Shown here piece after piece: positions 11,000-22,573 of a DNA stretch of 64,000 nt. Source of the stretch: Amblyomma americanum (lineage: Eukaryota; Arthropoda; Arachnida; Ixodida; Ixodidae); contig NC_135500.1 in assembly GCF_052857255.1 (NCBI RefSeq), forward strand, positions 162,827,189-162,891,188. Reading direction: 5' to 3'. Every line of letters starts with the position of its first letter. The stretch's first letter is position 1. The notes under the pieces are model-generated. The model worked only from the letters and a program-made list of their open reading frames with translations, searched no databases and was not told the origin of the DNA. Made by a program: the position numbers and the translations under genes.

Positions 11000-11205
11000 A
11001 TACTAGTTCGATAGCAGTCTTTGAATCGAAGACGGCGATGTGCAAACCACAGCGCGAGAGTGCGTTGCTGTTTAACACGGTGCGCGATTGCTGCGACGAT
11101 AGCCTATTGCTCTCACGCAGCGGTCAGCCAAGCTGATCTCTTCGCGGTAACGCAGGTTCCAATCCCAGCCGCGGCAGTGTTTATTTTTATTTATCTGTTG
11201 TTTGG
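11000..11205 (+). mobile_element. tRNA-derived SINE, GCGACAGCGTAGTGCTCTCG family, copy 1
   Basis: Aligned by eye with 44995-45175. Shared order: GAAGACG block, a variable 50-bp block, GCTGCGACGATAG (A-box position), CTCACGCAGCGGTCAGCC, GCTGATCT, CGCAGGTTCCAATCCCAGCC (B-box position) and a TTTATTTTTATTT tail. The B box is mutated (GGTTCCAATCC), so transcription is unlikely. Confidence 0.65.
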
Positions 11206-11289
11206 CTGGGTTGCACCGAGGGCTACAACGCGGCTCTACCCAAGAACGGGCGCTTAGGCTCTGAAACAGTAACAAAGTACAAGCGGTAA

Positions 11290-11690
11290 ACTTAAAGGGG
11301 CTCTGAAACGCCTTCTGAGGAGAGCACATTAACTCACTTAATCCCTGCACTGCGTTGCCATGAAAACCAGAGCCAAATAATACTCTTCTACACGCAGCAC
11401 ACGACCCACAATCACGCGGCAAAGTTGGCGAGCCCTTCCCGGCGACTTTTTCATGCTCGCACCCTCCTCCGTCCCCCGCATCTGCGTAGACAAGGTGAGA
11501 GGTGGCCATTGGTTAGATTCTTTCAGACGTCAGGCAGCTACCGTGGCCGCGGCCAATAAGCCGCTTATCTCCGGCGGGTCGGGAAGCTCCGCTCCCAGAG
11601 GGGGGTCGGCGAAGGAGCGCCTACCTTCCAGCGGCGTGCAAAAAGTGACGAGAGGAGAGGGAAAAGCGCGAAGACGCTGAAATTCAAATT
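11290..11690. repeat. GC-rich block with CCAAT motifs, probably a dispersed tick repeat
   Basis: Starts at AAAGGGGCTCTGAAACG and turns CpG-rich. Contains an inverted CCAAT box (GGCCATTGG near 11505) and a direct one (GCGGCCAATAAG near 11552), plus GGCGGGTCGGG. The CCAAT/GC combination is promoter-like, but no transcription unit is evident on either side, and the opening resembles an abundant tick interspersed repeat. I favour repeat over promoter. Confidence 0.35.
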
Positions 11691-13743
11691 TTAACTACAG
11701 ATAACTCAGCTTCTACAAAGCGCATTTAAAAAATCATTGCTGTACACTCTTCGTGAAGCGGCGTGCTTCAATATCCCAGGCATGCCGCAACTTTATTAGA
11801 GCCCCCTTCGCAGCTCCTTTCAGTATAATATAAATGAAAACTCAAATACAGTTCGTGGTCAGTTTCGTTAAGTATTTGCTTTATAGCTCGTTTTGTCTCG
11901 TAGAGGCAGGCACGACAGTGTGGATTTAAACATCGCTTGCCGAGACGCGATGACATCGGGCCATGTGTTTGGTGCAAAACACGGCTGGCCCCATCGAGCG
12001 ACGCAGGCGCCTTAGGCGAGCCGACCACGCAGTCCCCAGAGCGCAGCGAATGCCTCCGCGTGGGCAGCTCCGGCCCGAGGCGCAGCTGCCGAACCGGCCT
12101 CCCTCTCGCGACCCCCACGTGGATGCGAAGATTGCAGAACGCAGCTCCGGTTCGCTTCGTAAATAGCGAGGTCACCGGCTCAACCCGGCAGAAAGAGGGA
12201 GATAAACACAAAGTGTCCAGACCGGCCCGTTCCGGGCAGAGCCGACGCAGAAAACGAAGAACCGCGGTGCCCATAGAAAAAGAGCTCGCACGCGACATAA
12301 ACCAATAACAGTAATCGCGCGTTTTCCTCGCAAGGGCAGCGCGCTCGCCGTGGTGGTGGAGGCCACGTGTAAAACAAAAGGCTGCGAAAACAATGTGGAT
12401 GTGACGAAACGCAGGCGCCGAAAAGAGGGAGCTGGGTAATGAGAGAAGAAAAAAAAAAGAAGAGGATCCCCCGAGGTGTGTTTCTTTTTTTGTGTGTGTG
12501 TGTGTGTCGATAGTGCCCCGGAGTGCAAGCAGAGGTGTTGTTCCGGCCGACCAAGAAAATAAAAGAATGGAGGACAGGATGTTCCTGCGCTTGGAAGCTG
12601 AACAACAATAAACTTTACCCGCGCCAGGGCTCTTTGCTCTCTTGCAAGGTACCAATTTTCAGGGCTCGTATCAGGGAGTCGAGCGTGCGGCGATCGGTAT
12701 AGGGCTGGTGGCCGTTGTGGGTATTAGTTTGAACGCCCTGGAGAGCCATCATCAGCACGTTGCCAGCGCGACCAGATTCTCATTGTATACATGCTCAAGC
12801 AGCTGTGACCAGCGTGCGCACAATTTGCGGATGTTAGCGGGCCTGGCAATGGTGGCAACAGCGTAAAACGGGGATGCTGCTGTTGAATCAGAAGTGCGCT
12901 GCTGAACTTGCCACCGTGCGCAGGTTAAATTTCTTTAATAAGGAGGTTTCCGAGCTGATGCTTGTTATTAGGCTCACATGAAAACTAGTAAATCATTTCT
13001 TGGTCATATGAGTAGGGAAAAGCCGTAGGCACCTGAATCCATGTTTTGTGCCAACTAGCGAAGCCAGATACGAAGTCTGCGCATCGCGACACACATGCGC
13101 CTAACCACAGTGGATGAATGAGCCCAGCGCTTCTTTCGCTTACAAGCAATTTTGAGAAATTCTATGCATTCCGCTGACCAATTATTCTTTGTGCTGTTCT
13201 CCATAACGATGAGACAGCACAACAAGATGAGAGGCAATGCTGGGAAGGAGCGAGCGGTAGTGAAGCAACCTGCACATTGCGTGAAGTGCGCTGCGCTCTA
13301 GTTGCCTCCAGTTGTGTCACAAGCGGTCATGCGCCTGAGCATGACGCCGGCGGACGACCGGCTGCTCGGGCGTCACCTCCGAGCAACGCACACGCGGGAC
13401 ACGTGAATGCGTTGCAACTGCCGGCAACGGCAACGTTGAGAAACTGCACGTGAGTCAAGAACACCTGCTTGGGTTCCCCCCCTCGTGCCCCAGCGCGCCA
13501 GTCTCGCAGAAAGCTCAAAATTCCGCTGCTTTCCCACGCTGTCCGGTATATCGTTATGACTGTTTAAATTGTTACCAGAAAGTGTGACATGGAATTGCAA
13601 TGTCCGTTTCTGCTATCCGCTAGCGCACTACCTGCGTACTAAAAGTTCTGTATTTTGTACAGGGAGGTAGCCAGCAACTGCTTCTCCGGAGGGGCCCAAG
13701 GTAATTTTGCCTAGCTTGCTGGGGGTGTAAACTTATAGGGAGA
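11691..13743. other. Unassigned stretch; CpG-rich 11.9-12.6 kb
   Basis: Both strands stay open for long distances around 11.9-12.6 kb (295 codons minus, 123 plus), as expected from high GC, and the minus frame runs through a (GT)n tract (12491-12507) and starts at TTG. No domains. Likely non-coding. Confidence 0.4.
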
Positions 13744-16390
13744 GGGGGGGGGGGGGGCAACCCCCTGGATTTGTGCCTAATTTCGTTACTATCTTCACCT
13801 TTTACTTTGTTCTGTTCGGCTTGTCGTCCCCTGCTTTTCTTGTTGTGAGTGCCGTCCCAGAGCGTTTTATTTTCCTCTTTCTTCTCTCTTCATGTATGCT
13901 TTCTTTCCCCTCTGCTTCCCGAGAAGGCAGGCGTCTGGTCTCTTCCGGTGACAGTTGCCAGCCCGTTCCTCTTCAGTCTTCTATTTTCTTGTTTTTTTTT
14001 CATGTCATTAAAACTAATCAAAATAATAATGCCATGGGAAAACGGTGCTGCCAGTTAGACGAAACGGTAGCTTTCGTGACAAGACAGCTGGATAAGTTTA
14101 TTGATTGGATGGACAGAGAGGGCGGCCGGAAAGATGAATATCTGACCTGCTACTCTGCAGTGCACTGGGAAAGGTGAAGAGAAGAAAGAGGGTCCTGGTG
14201 GGCGACGACGTGGGGAAGAGCGAGTTGAAAATATATACAGGCACATTTGTTCGCATCACAATCGCTGTTTTCTCAAGTGACCGAAACAAAGGCAGTCAAG
14301 GGTCAGCCTGTTGTCTGAACGTTTGGCCCTGCACGGAGCGCCTGTAGAAATGAAAGATGCATGTGTAATGAGTTTATACCAGAAGGATGGGAAAACGGAA
14401 TCCCTGCCGCCTCCTCACAGTATTGGTGCCTTGCTCCAGTTGATGATTTATGACTACCTTTGTCCAGCTAATCGGCTCTAGCTACGTAACAAAACATTTA
14501 AATATAGCCCCAATCGGGCGCGCGAATATGTGAATAAATGAAGCAAAGCAGTATGCAAACCTGCACACTAAGTCCTCTTTTCTCTGAAAGGCTCGCGACC
14601 GCAAACTGTCGGAAAAACACAAAAACGTATATAACTCGTAAAACTACCAGACATGGCGGTCACATTAATGGCTGGGTGACTTGAAGAGGGTTACTTTCAC
14701 AGAACCTGAGCTTTACCTGCCATAAGGATGGGCGCTGTCAAGGGTTGGACGAAAGGGTCATCATAGATTGGCACCGCGTTGAGCACTTTGTATCGTTGGC
14801 CTTTAAATAAAAAAAACACGGACGGGATGCAAACAGATGCACGAAGCAAAAGTGCGCACTATCATATTTAATAAGTGAACACAAAACATTTATGCTCACA
14901 TTAGTGACACGCGCATTTACCCCAACAGCCCGTTGTTTACTTTTTATTATAACAAGTTATTTCGGTTAGAACTCCCGACCTGAGAACTCGGGATGTGAAA
15001 CAGTGATAGAAAGTGAACTATGACACTTAGCCAACCCGATGAGGTCTACATATAACTAAGTCCCATCGTTTTCAGCATTAAAAAAATTAAAAGTCTGCCA
15101 ACTCTCACAACTGTGTACAGTAATGCGCTCCATCGCTGCCGCCTGCGGCCGCAGACTTGGCAGACGCGAGCTCCGTGTGCGAAGGACCTCACGGGGGCCC
15201 CACGGCTTTGTCCGCGTAATGGAGGTTTGCTTCCTCCTCCGGCGTGCCTTCACTCTCTCCTTCCTTTCCTGCTGCGGCGTGTCGTAGAGGCCAACGCGCG
15301 TCTCCGGCGCATCCCTTTACGAGTTCCACGTGCCCGGCGATTTCGAGACTCAAACACGCCGCCGCCATCTCCGCTGCTGTTGCTGTGTTGCTGTACGCTT
15401 TGTCATCTCGGTGTCGCCCATTGCGACCAGCCAGTCCACGTGCTCCTGAATCCACGAAGAAACACACGCATGCAAGAAGTCCCTTGATGAAAGCCGCGGC
15501 GCGGTTCCTGCTATCGTATAGTGTTTATTATGTTTTGCCGATGTTTGTCTTAAGCCTACGTTGCCTGCAGGACGCAGAAGCTAAGCGAAACGCTCCAAAT
15601 ATGCCTGACAAGGGCACCACTGCCGTTACAATGTGCACGCAGAGGTGTGATAAGTGCTGAGATGAACAAGACGCGATATACGCACGATAAATTCGGCAAG
15701 AACGAAGCAAAATGAAAGATCAGCAGGGCGTGGCTTCCAGAAAATACGGTTAGATATATCTGGAAATTAGAGGTAAAATACACCCGAAGACCAAATAAAG
15801 ATGCTTGGCATCAAACAAATGAAAAATTAAGAAAGATACCGTTAGTGTAGTGTTCAAAGCTGTAGCCATGAAAGGGCTTTTTTTATGGTTTTGATGGTTA
15901 TTTCGGTTGAAGCTTGGACAGGAACGTCTGTCTGGTCTCTTTGAAACATTATTGTTATTTTTAATTAATTTATATTATCAAATGATGGACTTTTACACGC
16001 CAGATCTGAACTTCTATTTGTGGGACATAAGGCACTGATGAGCTTGAGATCATTTCGAACACCTGTGGATTTTACAGTGCGCTGCGCGTGAGTTTTTGCA
16101 CTTCAACACTATCGAAATGCGGGCGCTGCCGCCAGTATTCACACCCGTGACACTGTACTCAGTAGCAGAGCCCCATAGCCACCACGCCATCACTGTAGGA
16201 AGACAAGATTTGGTGTTAGTTACTTAGTGGGTTCAGATATTTTCGGTGTTGCATACGCCATGACGAAATAATCGGGTCATTCCACGCCAAACGCGCCAGA
16301 ATTTGCTCGTACTGTTCCTGATTTCTTTCATAATATTTTTATCTTTTTATCGCACTGTCGTAAGGTATTTCCTTCAATTTTCTTGAGAGG
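13744..16390. other. Unassigned stretch with G14 run
   Basis: Opens with G14 (13744-13757). Remaining sequence to 16390 shows no recognisable gene or repeat; frames of 60-138 codons at 13773-14177 and 15113-15660 lack motifs. Confidence 0.4.
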
Positions 16391-16711
16391 GAAACATGTC
16401 TTGATCATGTGATAGCTCTGCACTTTCCAGACGAGTGAAAAACTGTCTTATCAAAAAATTTAAAATTACGTTTTTCTTTTACGCCTAAAAATTTTCTTGA
16501 ACGATGTATAAGCATTGCGCTCTAGCCTAGGCCAGCAAGAAACTGCCAGCAGAAAATTTTTGATGTATTTTCGGCTTAATATTCCACCTGAAAAAGTACC
16601 ATTTTTACATTTTCTTCAAAAAGACACGCTATATTCATCAAAAACATAAAACGCTTGGCTGGCTGTCTGGGACATGTACTACTTAGTAAAAATGTGTGAG
16701 CTCGAATAGAA

Positions 16712-16921
16712 GAGGAAAAACGCTAAGGCGCCCGTGTGCTGTGTGATGTCAGTGCACGTTAAAGATCCCCAGGTGGTCGAAATTATTCCGGAGCCCTCCA
16801 CTACAGCACCTCTTTCTTTCTTCGTTCACCCCTCCTTTATCCATTCCCTTACGGCGCGGTTCAGTTGTCCAACGATATATGAGACAGATACTGCGCCATT
16901 TCCTTTCCCCAAAAAACCAGT
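16712..16921 (+). mobile_element. (ATT)n-tailed SINE lacking tRNA head
   Basis: Begins at GAGGAAAAACGCTAAGGCG, internal to the family, and proceeds through GATGTCAGTGCACGTTAAAG, CAGGTGGTCGAAATTATTCC, GGAGCCCTCCACTACAGC, TTACGGCGCGGTTCAG and CCATTTCCTTTCCCC. The missing tRNA-like promoter marks a 5'-truncated insertion. It sits inside the AT-rich repeat. Confidence 0.85.
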
Positions 16922-17090
<169 letters not shown>

Positions 17091-17850
17091 GAAGAGAATA
17101 AATTTTTATAAAATATTATCAATGCTCAAAAAAGTGCGGTTTGCCGCCTATTCAGCCTTAAATTCCACATTGATGTGTTTCAAGTAAAAATATAAAGTTA
17201 CGTAGTTAATATTACAGTAATCGACTTTTAGCGGAGTCTTTTTTTGTCTTAGACGAGAAACGATTCTGAATTTTTTTACTTAGACCACCTCAGTACTAAA
17301 TTTGCGGCTGAATACGCAGAAAATCTCACTTTTCGCAATTTCAAAATTTTCTACAACATTCAATCGGTTCTATTCAAGTTGAAACATTTTTCCAAGTAGT
17401 ACATGTCCCGGAAAACCGATGAGATGCATTATATTGCTCACTAATATTGTATACTTTTTCTAAAAAATCTTTAGGATAATACTTTTTGGGTTAAAAAAAA
17501 ACTGAAAATAACAGCTTTTTCAGAGAAGATTTTAAGCAATTCTGAAAAATAGGTCTTGGGGGGCGAAAATAGGGCTTTTACAGCATAGTATTGCCAGTGT
17601 TCGTGGGCACCAGAAAACTGGTGAATCGTCTTAAGCAGTGAGTTAACCGAATTAATATTTAAGACAATTCACCGCCTTTCCTGTGTCCGCCAACACTGGT
17701 AATAGTATGCTGAAAAAGCCATATCTTTACCACAAAAAGCCTATTTTTGAAAATAACTTAGTCTTTCCTGAAACGCCTTGTATATAATACATTTTCTTCG
17801 GACAGTTCATTTCTGGAGGATGCTAAAGTACAACGACATTGATAATTAGG

Positions 17851-19824
17851 CTTTTTGTTTTACACTTTCAAGCTGTAGCACATGAAAGAGGAGGAGCGAG
17901 GAACGAGCTGAACACACACTGCGCTCATCTCATCTCACCTCGTTCTTCATCCCTTGTCTTTGATGCACTTCATCTTAGTAAGTACAGTGCTTCTTTACTG
18001 TCCAAAAAAATCTCGAGAGTACGAAAAACTAATTTCTGCAATTTTTTAATGAGACCTAGGTTTTTCGCTCATCTGGAAAATTCACAGAGCTGCCACATTA
18101 CAGGAACATTTTGTTCCGAAAAGATAGTGATGAAAATAATTTTTCTAAGTGCGACAAAGAGCGCTAAATTTCCTCGAAGTAATAGGAGAGGGTTAAGCAC
18201 AAACTCTGGTGTACTTGGCATGAGATCACCTAATAACAAATGCTATATGCGAGGTAACAACAGTTATTCCTAACTTAGATGCGGTGGCTAAAAGGTGAAA
18301 ATTTTATCCACTTGTCCTATGCGAACAAAATTTCCAGCGTTGATGTTCATTAACACTAAAAGCACTCTTGGAACCTTTATTGTGCTCGCGCTGTTTTAAA
18401 GGAACTTATTAATACTTAAATAAGAAAGTGAACGTGTACCTAATTATGGAAACTGTCTTTATGAAAGTAAGAGTTATTTTCTCATTTTTATATATAGAGG
18501 TGGGTGCAGTACGGTCTTTCCAGGAAATGATGCAACTAGTCTGGCGCTCGTCTATAGACTCTCCGGATGCTGTACTGTGTGTACTGTCTCATGATTTTCT
18601 GCCATTGCTGTGAGATGTATAGTCAAGACCAAATGTTCATAGCACGAACAAATAAAAACGGTCCTTGGCTGCCTCGCGCTTCTCACATCAGCAATCGTGA
18701 GAGCCCGGTGGGCCACCCAGTCATGCTCTGAAAAAAGACTAAACTGGTTACAGGGGTTAGTCCTTATAAGAATGTACTGTCACAACCTTTAGTGTCCGAA
18801 AAAGTAACCATTACTTCCTTAGAGGCAAACTCGAAATCGATCAGCTGTCACAGTTAGCCATCCCGCGAACTAACCGCGCGTGGCTGAGTGCTGCAGTTGG
18901 TCCTATTTTACCCATTTTCGGCTAGCCTGCATTATTCCAAAGTGGGAACAGCACCAAAATTCCTCTCTTCATTTCCTGCCGCCAGGATGCTCTACTTTAG
19001 TGCGACCTAATTGTGTGAAAGGGCGTAGAAAGCCGCACATCATATCTCATCGAACCCTTTAGTGAGATCCGCTTCAACCTTAGTGCTCATGTCTCAAACC
19101 ACTCATTTAATGTCATTGAGAACAATATGAAGTTGGCCTGTATTGGTGTATTGCCGCTTTATAATGACAAATAATGACAACTAAGCTCTTTTAAGGTAGA
19201 AAAGGTAACAAAGAATTGAAATGCAGGTGTCGCTAGCACCAACTGTTTTTCAAAAAAGATTGTCAGGGCAGTTTTTTTTTTTTTTTTGCGCGGATACCTG
19301 GGGCTTGGTTAAACCACCCTTCTCCTCAAAACTGGAATCACGGAGTCCTATTCGGTCATGACGTCTTTAATTTCAATCCAGTTGCGAGATAATTTCTAAA
19401 TCCAGTTTATTCGGCAATAAATTTTTATTTTGCTGCCTGACAAGCATCAACATGACCAGAAATAACCACTCAAAAACAATTTCTACTCTGAAAAAAGTTT
19501 GATGGAATTGTCCGTCCTCAGCGACCTTTTAACCCACACTTGCCGAGTCACCACCACCTTTCATTTCTTTTCCTTGTGCAGTATAATCAAAGATATAAAA
19601 GAGGGGAAAGTAAAAGAAGGACATGCTGCTGGGCGGCGACAAAACTGCCAAAGTAAGCGCCGCGTTGTGTTGTGCCTCCGCGTGTCTTCCCAGTTACAAG
19701 CTTTTCAATCTGCAGTTCGATGTGGACAATGACCTCCACGTGGTGTGATAACTGTGAGCCCTTGACAGCCGCCAAGAGAAATCCCAACAACAAAAAAAGT
19801 AAAATGTTGCCAGCCAAGAAAGCT
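17851..19824. other. Unassigned AT-rich stretch
   Basis: No recognised gene. A plus frame at 17839-18273 (144 codons) has no domain and overlaps the repeat edge. A T16 run lies near 19270. Confidence 0.4.
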
Positions 19825-19969
19825 TGCCTTTAACACTCGATCCCGGTGTGTGCTTTGTGCAAGGTGGGAGCCGGTCAAAGACCCATTCTGCTTGCGAGGA
19901 TCGACAAGCCCCTCTCATATTACCGATGAAAGGCAGCAAGCAACCTGCGAGAAACATGCTCCCCTTGAC

Positions 19970-20160
19970 ATTTAACGCGATAGTGTTAAGGGCCCCATGT
20001 CGCAGAAAAGCCGGTGTCGTCGTCGGCGGCGTTGGCCGTGAGCGAAAAATCCCAGAAGCATTAATAAATAAAATCGAGTAGGAAATTTGTCGAGTCGGGG
20101 AGTCGAACCAAGGCCTCCGGAGTGCGAGACGAGCACGCTGCCCACACCGCCATGCCAGTT
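19970..20160 (-). mobile_element. tRNA-derived SINE, GGCATGGCGGTGTGG family, copy 1
   Basis: Minus-strand head GGCATGGCGGTGTGGGCAG (A-box position), then GCCTTGGTTCGACTCC (B box, 20099-20114), then a body with ATTTATTAATGCTTCTGG, TTTTCGCTCACGGCC, CGACACCGGCTTTTCTGC and the end GGGCCCTTAACACTATCGCG. It lies at the broken end of the LINE to its right. Confidence 0.7.
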
Positions 20161-20239
20161 CTGTATTTTTTTTTTCTCTATTGCATGGAAACAGTGCCAA
20201 AAAGAAAAGTTCAAGCATGCTTACGCCACAAAACACCAG

Positions 20240-20698
20240 GCCACCATACCCCTGAACTTCATTTTCTCGATATATTTCCTGTACAAAATCGATTACCTCA
20301 TGACCGATACCTTCCTCTTTTAATACTTTCCACAGGAGTTCCTTGTTCACGGTGTCGTATGCACCGCTTATGTCCAGGAAGGCTAAATACAGAGGTCTGT
20401 TTTCCGCCTCAGCTATTTCTATGCATCGGGTAAGCACGAACGGGCTATCCTCTAAGCGCCTACCACTTCTGAACTCGTTCTGAAGTTCGCCTGGTATTCT
20501 ATTAATTTCTACCCACGACTGCATTTTTAATTTCACCGCCAGCATCGCCAGCATATATATAACTGATGTTATCGTAATCGGTCTGAAGGATTTTATGTTC
20601 GTCTTATCGCCTTTCCTTTTATAAATCAAATTCACTTTACTCTGTTTCCAGCTGTGCGGTATTTGCTTAATTGTTATGAAAGCATTGGAGGTAGTCAT
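20240..20698 (-). pseudogene. LINE reverse transcriptase, fingers and palm start
   Basis: Minus frame from 20698. Motifs in order: IPHSWKQSKVNLIYKRKGDK, SFRPITITSVIYMLAM, LQNEFRSGRRLEDSPFVLT and FLDISGAYDTVNKELLW (motif A with its catalytic Asp), then VLKEEGIGHE and IYRENEV, where family similarity ends. The enzyme would copy element RNA at a nicked target. The palm motif C is lost by truncation, and upstream continuity is broken by the inverted insertion. The first seven residues of the frame (MTTSNAF) are encoded by that insertion, so its apparent ATG is not a real start. Confidence 0.85.
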
Positions 20699-20735
20699 AT
20701 AATTATTATTATATGACTACCTCCAATGCTTTCAT
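20676..20735. repeat. Perfect 28-bp inverted repeat inside LINE
   Basis: Arms 20676-20703 and 20708-20735, starting ATGAAAGCATTGGAGG, are exact reverse complements with a 4-nt spacer (TATT). The right arm is native RT-coding sequence; the left arm is an inverted copy. Leaving out 20676-20712 (37 nt) places the flanking coding segments in one frame with family-like spacing before the IP-x-x-W motif. Confidence 0.85.
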
Positions 20736-21196
20736 CAGTGTTTCCTTGTCTCTTGGGCCAAGTTCATTAATTAGCTTGGTTGGAATTTCGTCCATCTCTG
20801 AGGACGTGCATTTTGGAATATCCAGTTCAGACTGGTCAGTTCTAAGCTTTCTATTGTGCTGCCCTGTGTTGCTCCCCCATTTGAGGCGGTTATCCTATTG
20901 TCTTTCCTAAATGTCTCAGCTATAATTGGTTCAATGTAGTGCACAGCGTCAGCTCCCTCTAAACATTTTCCCTCGGCATCGTGAATCTGTTCCTGCTTTC
21001 TGTGATTCGTTTTGCCCAGCCAGCTTATATGGCTCCAGAATTTTATTGGCCCCCCTTTAGTTGCATCGCGGATTTCAGCCAGCCAGCTATTTTAGCCTGG
21101 ACGAGGACCTGCACTTGCTGTTTCTTTTGTCGATAAGATTCTCGTTTTGGCCTACTTCCTCTTCAAATAACTAGGCCCTCTTTGCTTCTCTGTGTT

Positions 21197-21870
21197 CTAA
21201 TGATACCAACCGTCGTTGTTCGATGGCCTCCCTAATTTCGTTATTCCATCACTTCGTGGCTTCCTCTTTCCTATCCAGCGGATTACTCCTTTTACTTCTT
21301 TTACTTCTTTCATTTTTCTACTAATGAGTAGTTCTAACTGATTATAATCCCACTTTTCCAAGGGATATTTCTTTATTGCCTCCTCTATGCCGGCCGCTAT
21401 TCGCGCGATATGTTCGTCATTTAATTTTGCGTACTCTTTTTCACTTCCCTGCATTTCTCTTTTGAGCAGGGCTCCCAACTGTAGACTAATATGCTTATGA
21501 TCACTTCCGAGGTTGTACTTCCCCTCTTCGTCTATTTTCATTATTGCGAGCTTGCTATACATCCCCTGCGACATTAAGCAGTAGTCAATGGTCGTTTGCC
21601 TGTTACGGGATTCACACGTAATTTGTCCCTCACACTTATTTTCTCTATTTATTATAACTAGGTCGTGACGCTCACAGAAATCTAGCATCAACTTCCCGTT
21701 ACAATATGTGTATCCATCCAGACCCTCGATGTGGCTATTCATGTCACCCAGCAGAATAATATCGGCACCTCCAAACTGCTTTATATCGTCATTGAGACAC
21801 TTAACTATATCCTTGTTTTATTGCCTGCATTTGTCCCCTGTCGCTAAATAAACTACTCCTAGCCATATCC
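21197..21870 (-). pseudogene. LINE AP-like endonuclease domain
   Basis: Minus strand. KRIWLGVVYLATGDKCRQ then, after a stop, ADIILLGDMNSHIEGLDG (the GDxN motif of this nuclease fold), LDFCERHDLVIIN, RQTTIDYCLMSQ and GSDHKHISLQL (the terminal SDH catalytic motif). These are the expected landmarks of the exonuclease-endonuclease-phosphatase fold that nicks target DNA for LINE insertion. The frame is open 21197-21742; the 5' part contains at least one stop, so it is not functional. Confidence 0.85.
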
Positions 21871-22199
21871 TTTTACCGGCAAATGCAGATAGCGCGCGAC
21901 GGCAGCGCCTCCCACTCGTCTCGTTCGGGCGCAGTAGGGCCGTGCGGGTACGCAGGAATCACGCGGTGAGCGGCGAACAACGCAGCGCACATCCAAAGCG
22001 CGTTCACCACGAAGCTTGCGGCTTGCTGCCCGTTCGTTCGGCGCGGAAGCTATGCTGGCGTTCGTGGCATCGGGTTTGTCGAGAACGATGTGCCGACGAA
22101 CTATGACAGCAACTTGAGTCCCGCGCGTTTCGGCGAGGCGCCTGGCAATGCTTCTACGTGGTTTTCCGCTCCGCGCGTTCGTTTCACCGTACGTGGCAT
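21871..22199. other. GC-rich unassigned block
   Basis: CpG-rich (many CGCG and GCGC steps), between the LINE 5' end and a SINE fragment. A minus frame 21859-22284 is open and Arg-rich because of composition. Probably part of an unrecognised repeat. Confidence 0.35.
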
Positions 22200-22330
22200 C
22201 AGCAGCATCAGGTTCACGCGGCGTCGAAGGCATTGGCCGTGAGCGAAAAATCCCGAAAGGATTAATAAATAAAAAGAGTAGCAAGTTTTTCTAGTTAGGG
22301 AATCCATAACCCATCAGGTTGTCGCTTCAT
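22200..22330 (-). mobile_element. SINE fragment, GGCATGGCGGTGTGG family, copy 2
   Basis: Minus-strand TTTTATTTATTAATCC, TTTCGGGATTTTTCGCTCAC and GGCCAATGCC align with the body of the copy at 19970-20160. The B-box region is mutated to GGGTTATGGATTCCC and the far 3' part diverges. Confidence 0.6.
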
Positions 22331-22332
22331 AC

Positions 22333-22516
22333 CCTCAAGGTGGAGCTCGAGTGTCCCCTCCAGTTTTTTCCTTTCTGCCTCATCAAAATCGGCCAATAAT
22401 TTGCTTTTTTCTTCACAAAGTGAGGCTCTCCTGGCCCATCCGTTCATAAGTTGCTTGCGGCGCGAAGCTGATGTGAGCTTGCCTTCCACAAAGCTGACGG
22501 TTGACAGAGTTGGAAA
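22333..22516 (-). CDS. Candidate internal exon, unknown protein
   Basis: On the minus strand a roughly 50-nt pyrimidine-rich tract (22525-22573, including C15) leads to CAG at 22519-22517, then an open frame beginning FPTLSTVSFVEGKLTSASRR and ending near KKLEGTLELHLE, followed by AGG|GTATGA, a good splice donor (GT at 22332-22331). Residues such as SLCEEKSKLLADFDEAERKK suggest an amphipathic or coiled-coil helix. The exon would be 184 bp. I do not recognise the protein. It may instead be an open frame inside a repeat, since SINE sequence starts immediately downstream. Confidence 0.3.
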
Positions 22517-22573
22517 CTGCCCATTGAAGATAGAGGACGGGGGAGGGGGAAATGGAAAGGGGGGGGGGGGGGG

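Larger units (their letters stand above)
20240..21870 (-). mobile_element. Non-LTR retrotransposon (LINE), endonuclease plus partial RT
   Basis: A contiguous minus-strand element: AP-like endonuclease at the 5' side (to about 21870), a linker, and reverse transcriptase breaking off near 20255. The RT palm motif C (YADD) and everything 3' are missing. In-frame stops in the endonuclease upstream part and linker, plus a 37-bp insertion at 20676-20712, mark it as dead. The closest families I know are tick LINEs of the Jockey/CR1/I group; clade not resolved. A tRNA SINE follows at the truncated end. Confidence 0.85.

Noticed and set aside
11500..11580. Gene promoter with CCAAT boxes
   Set aside because: No transcription unit nearby and the block looks like part of a dispersed repeat; kept only as a low-confidence repeat call.
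11768..12655. 295-codon minus frame
   Set aside because: Starts at TTG, runs through a (GT)n tract and CpG-rich DNA, no motifs.
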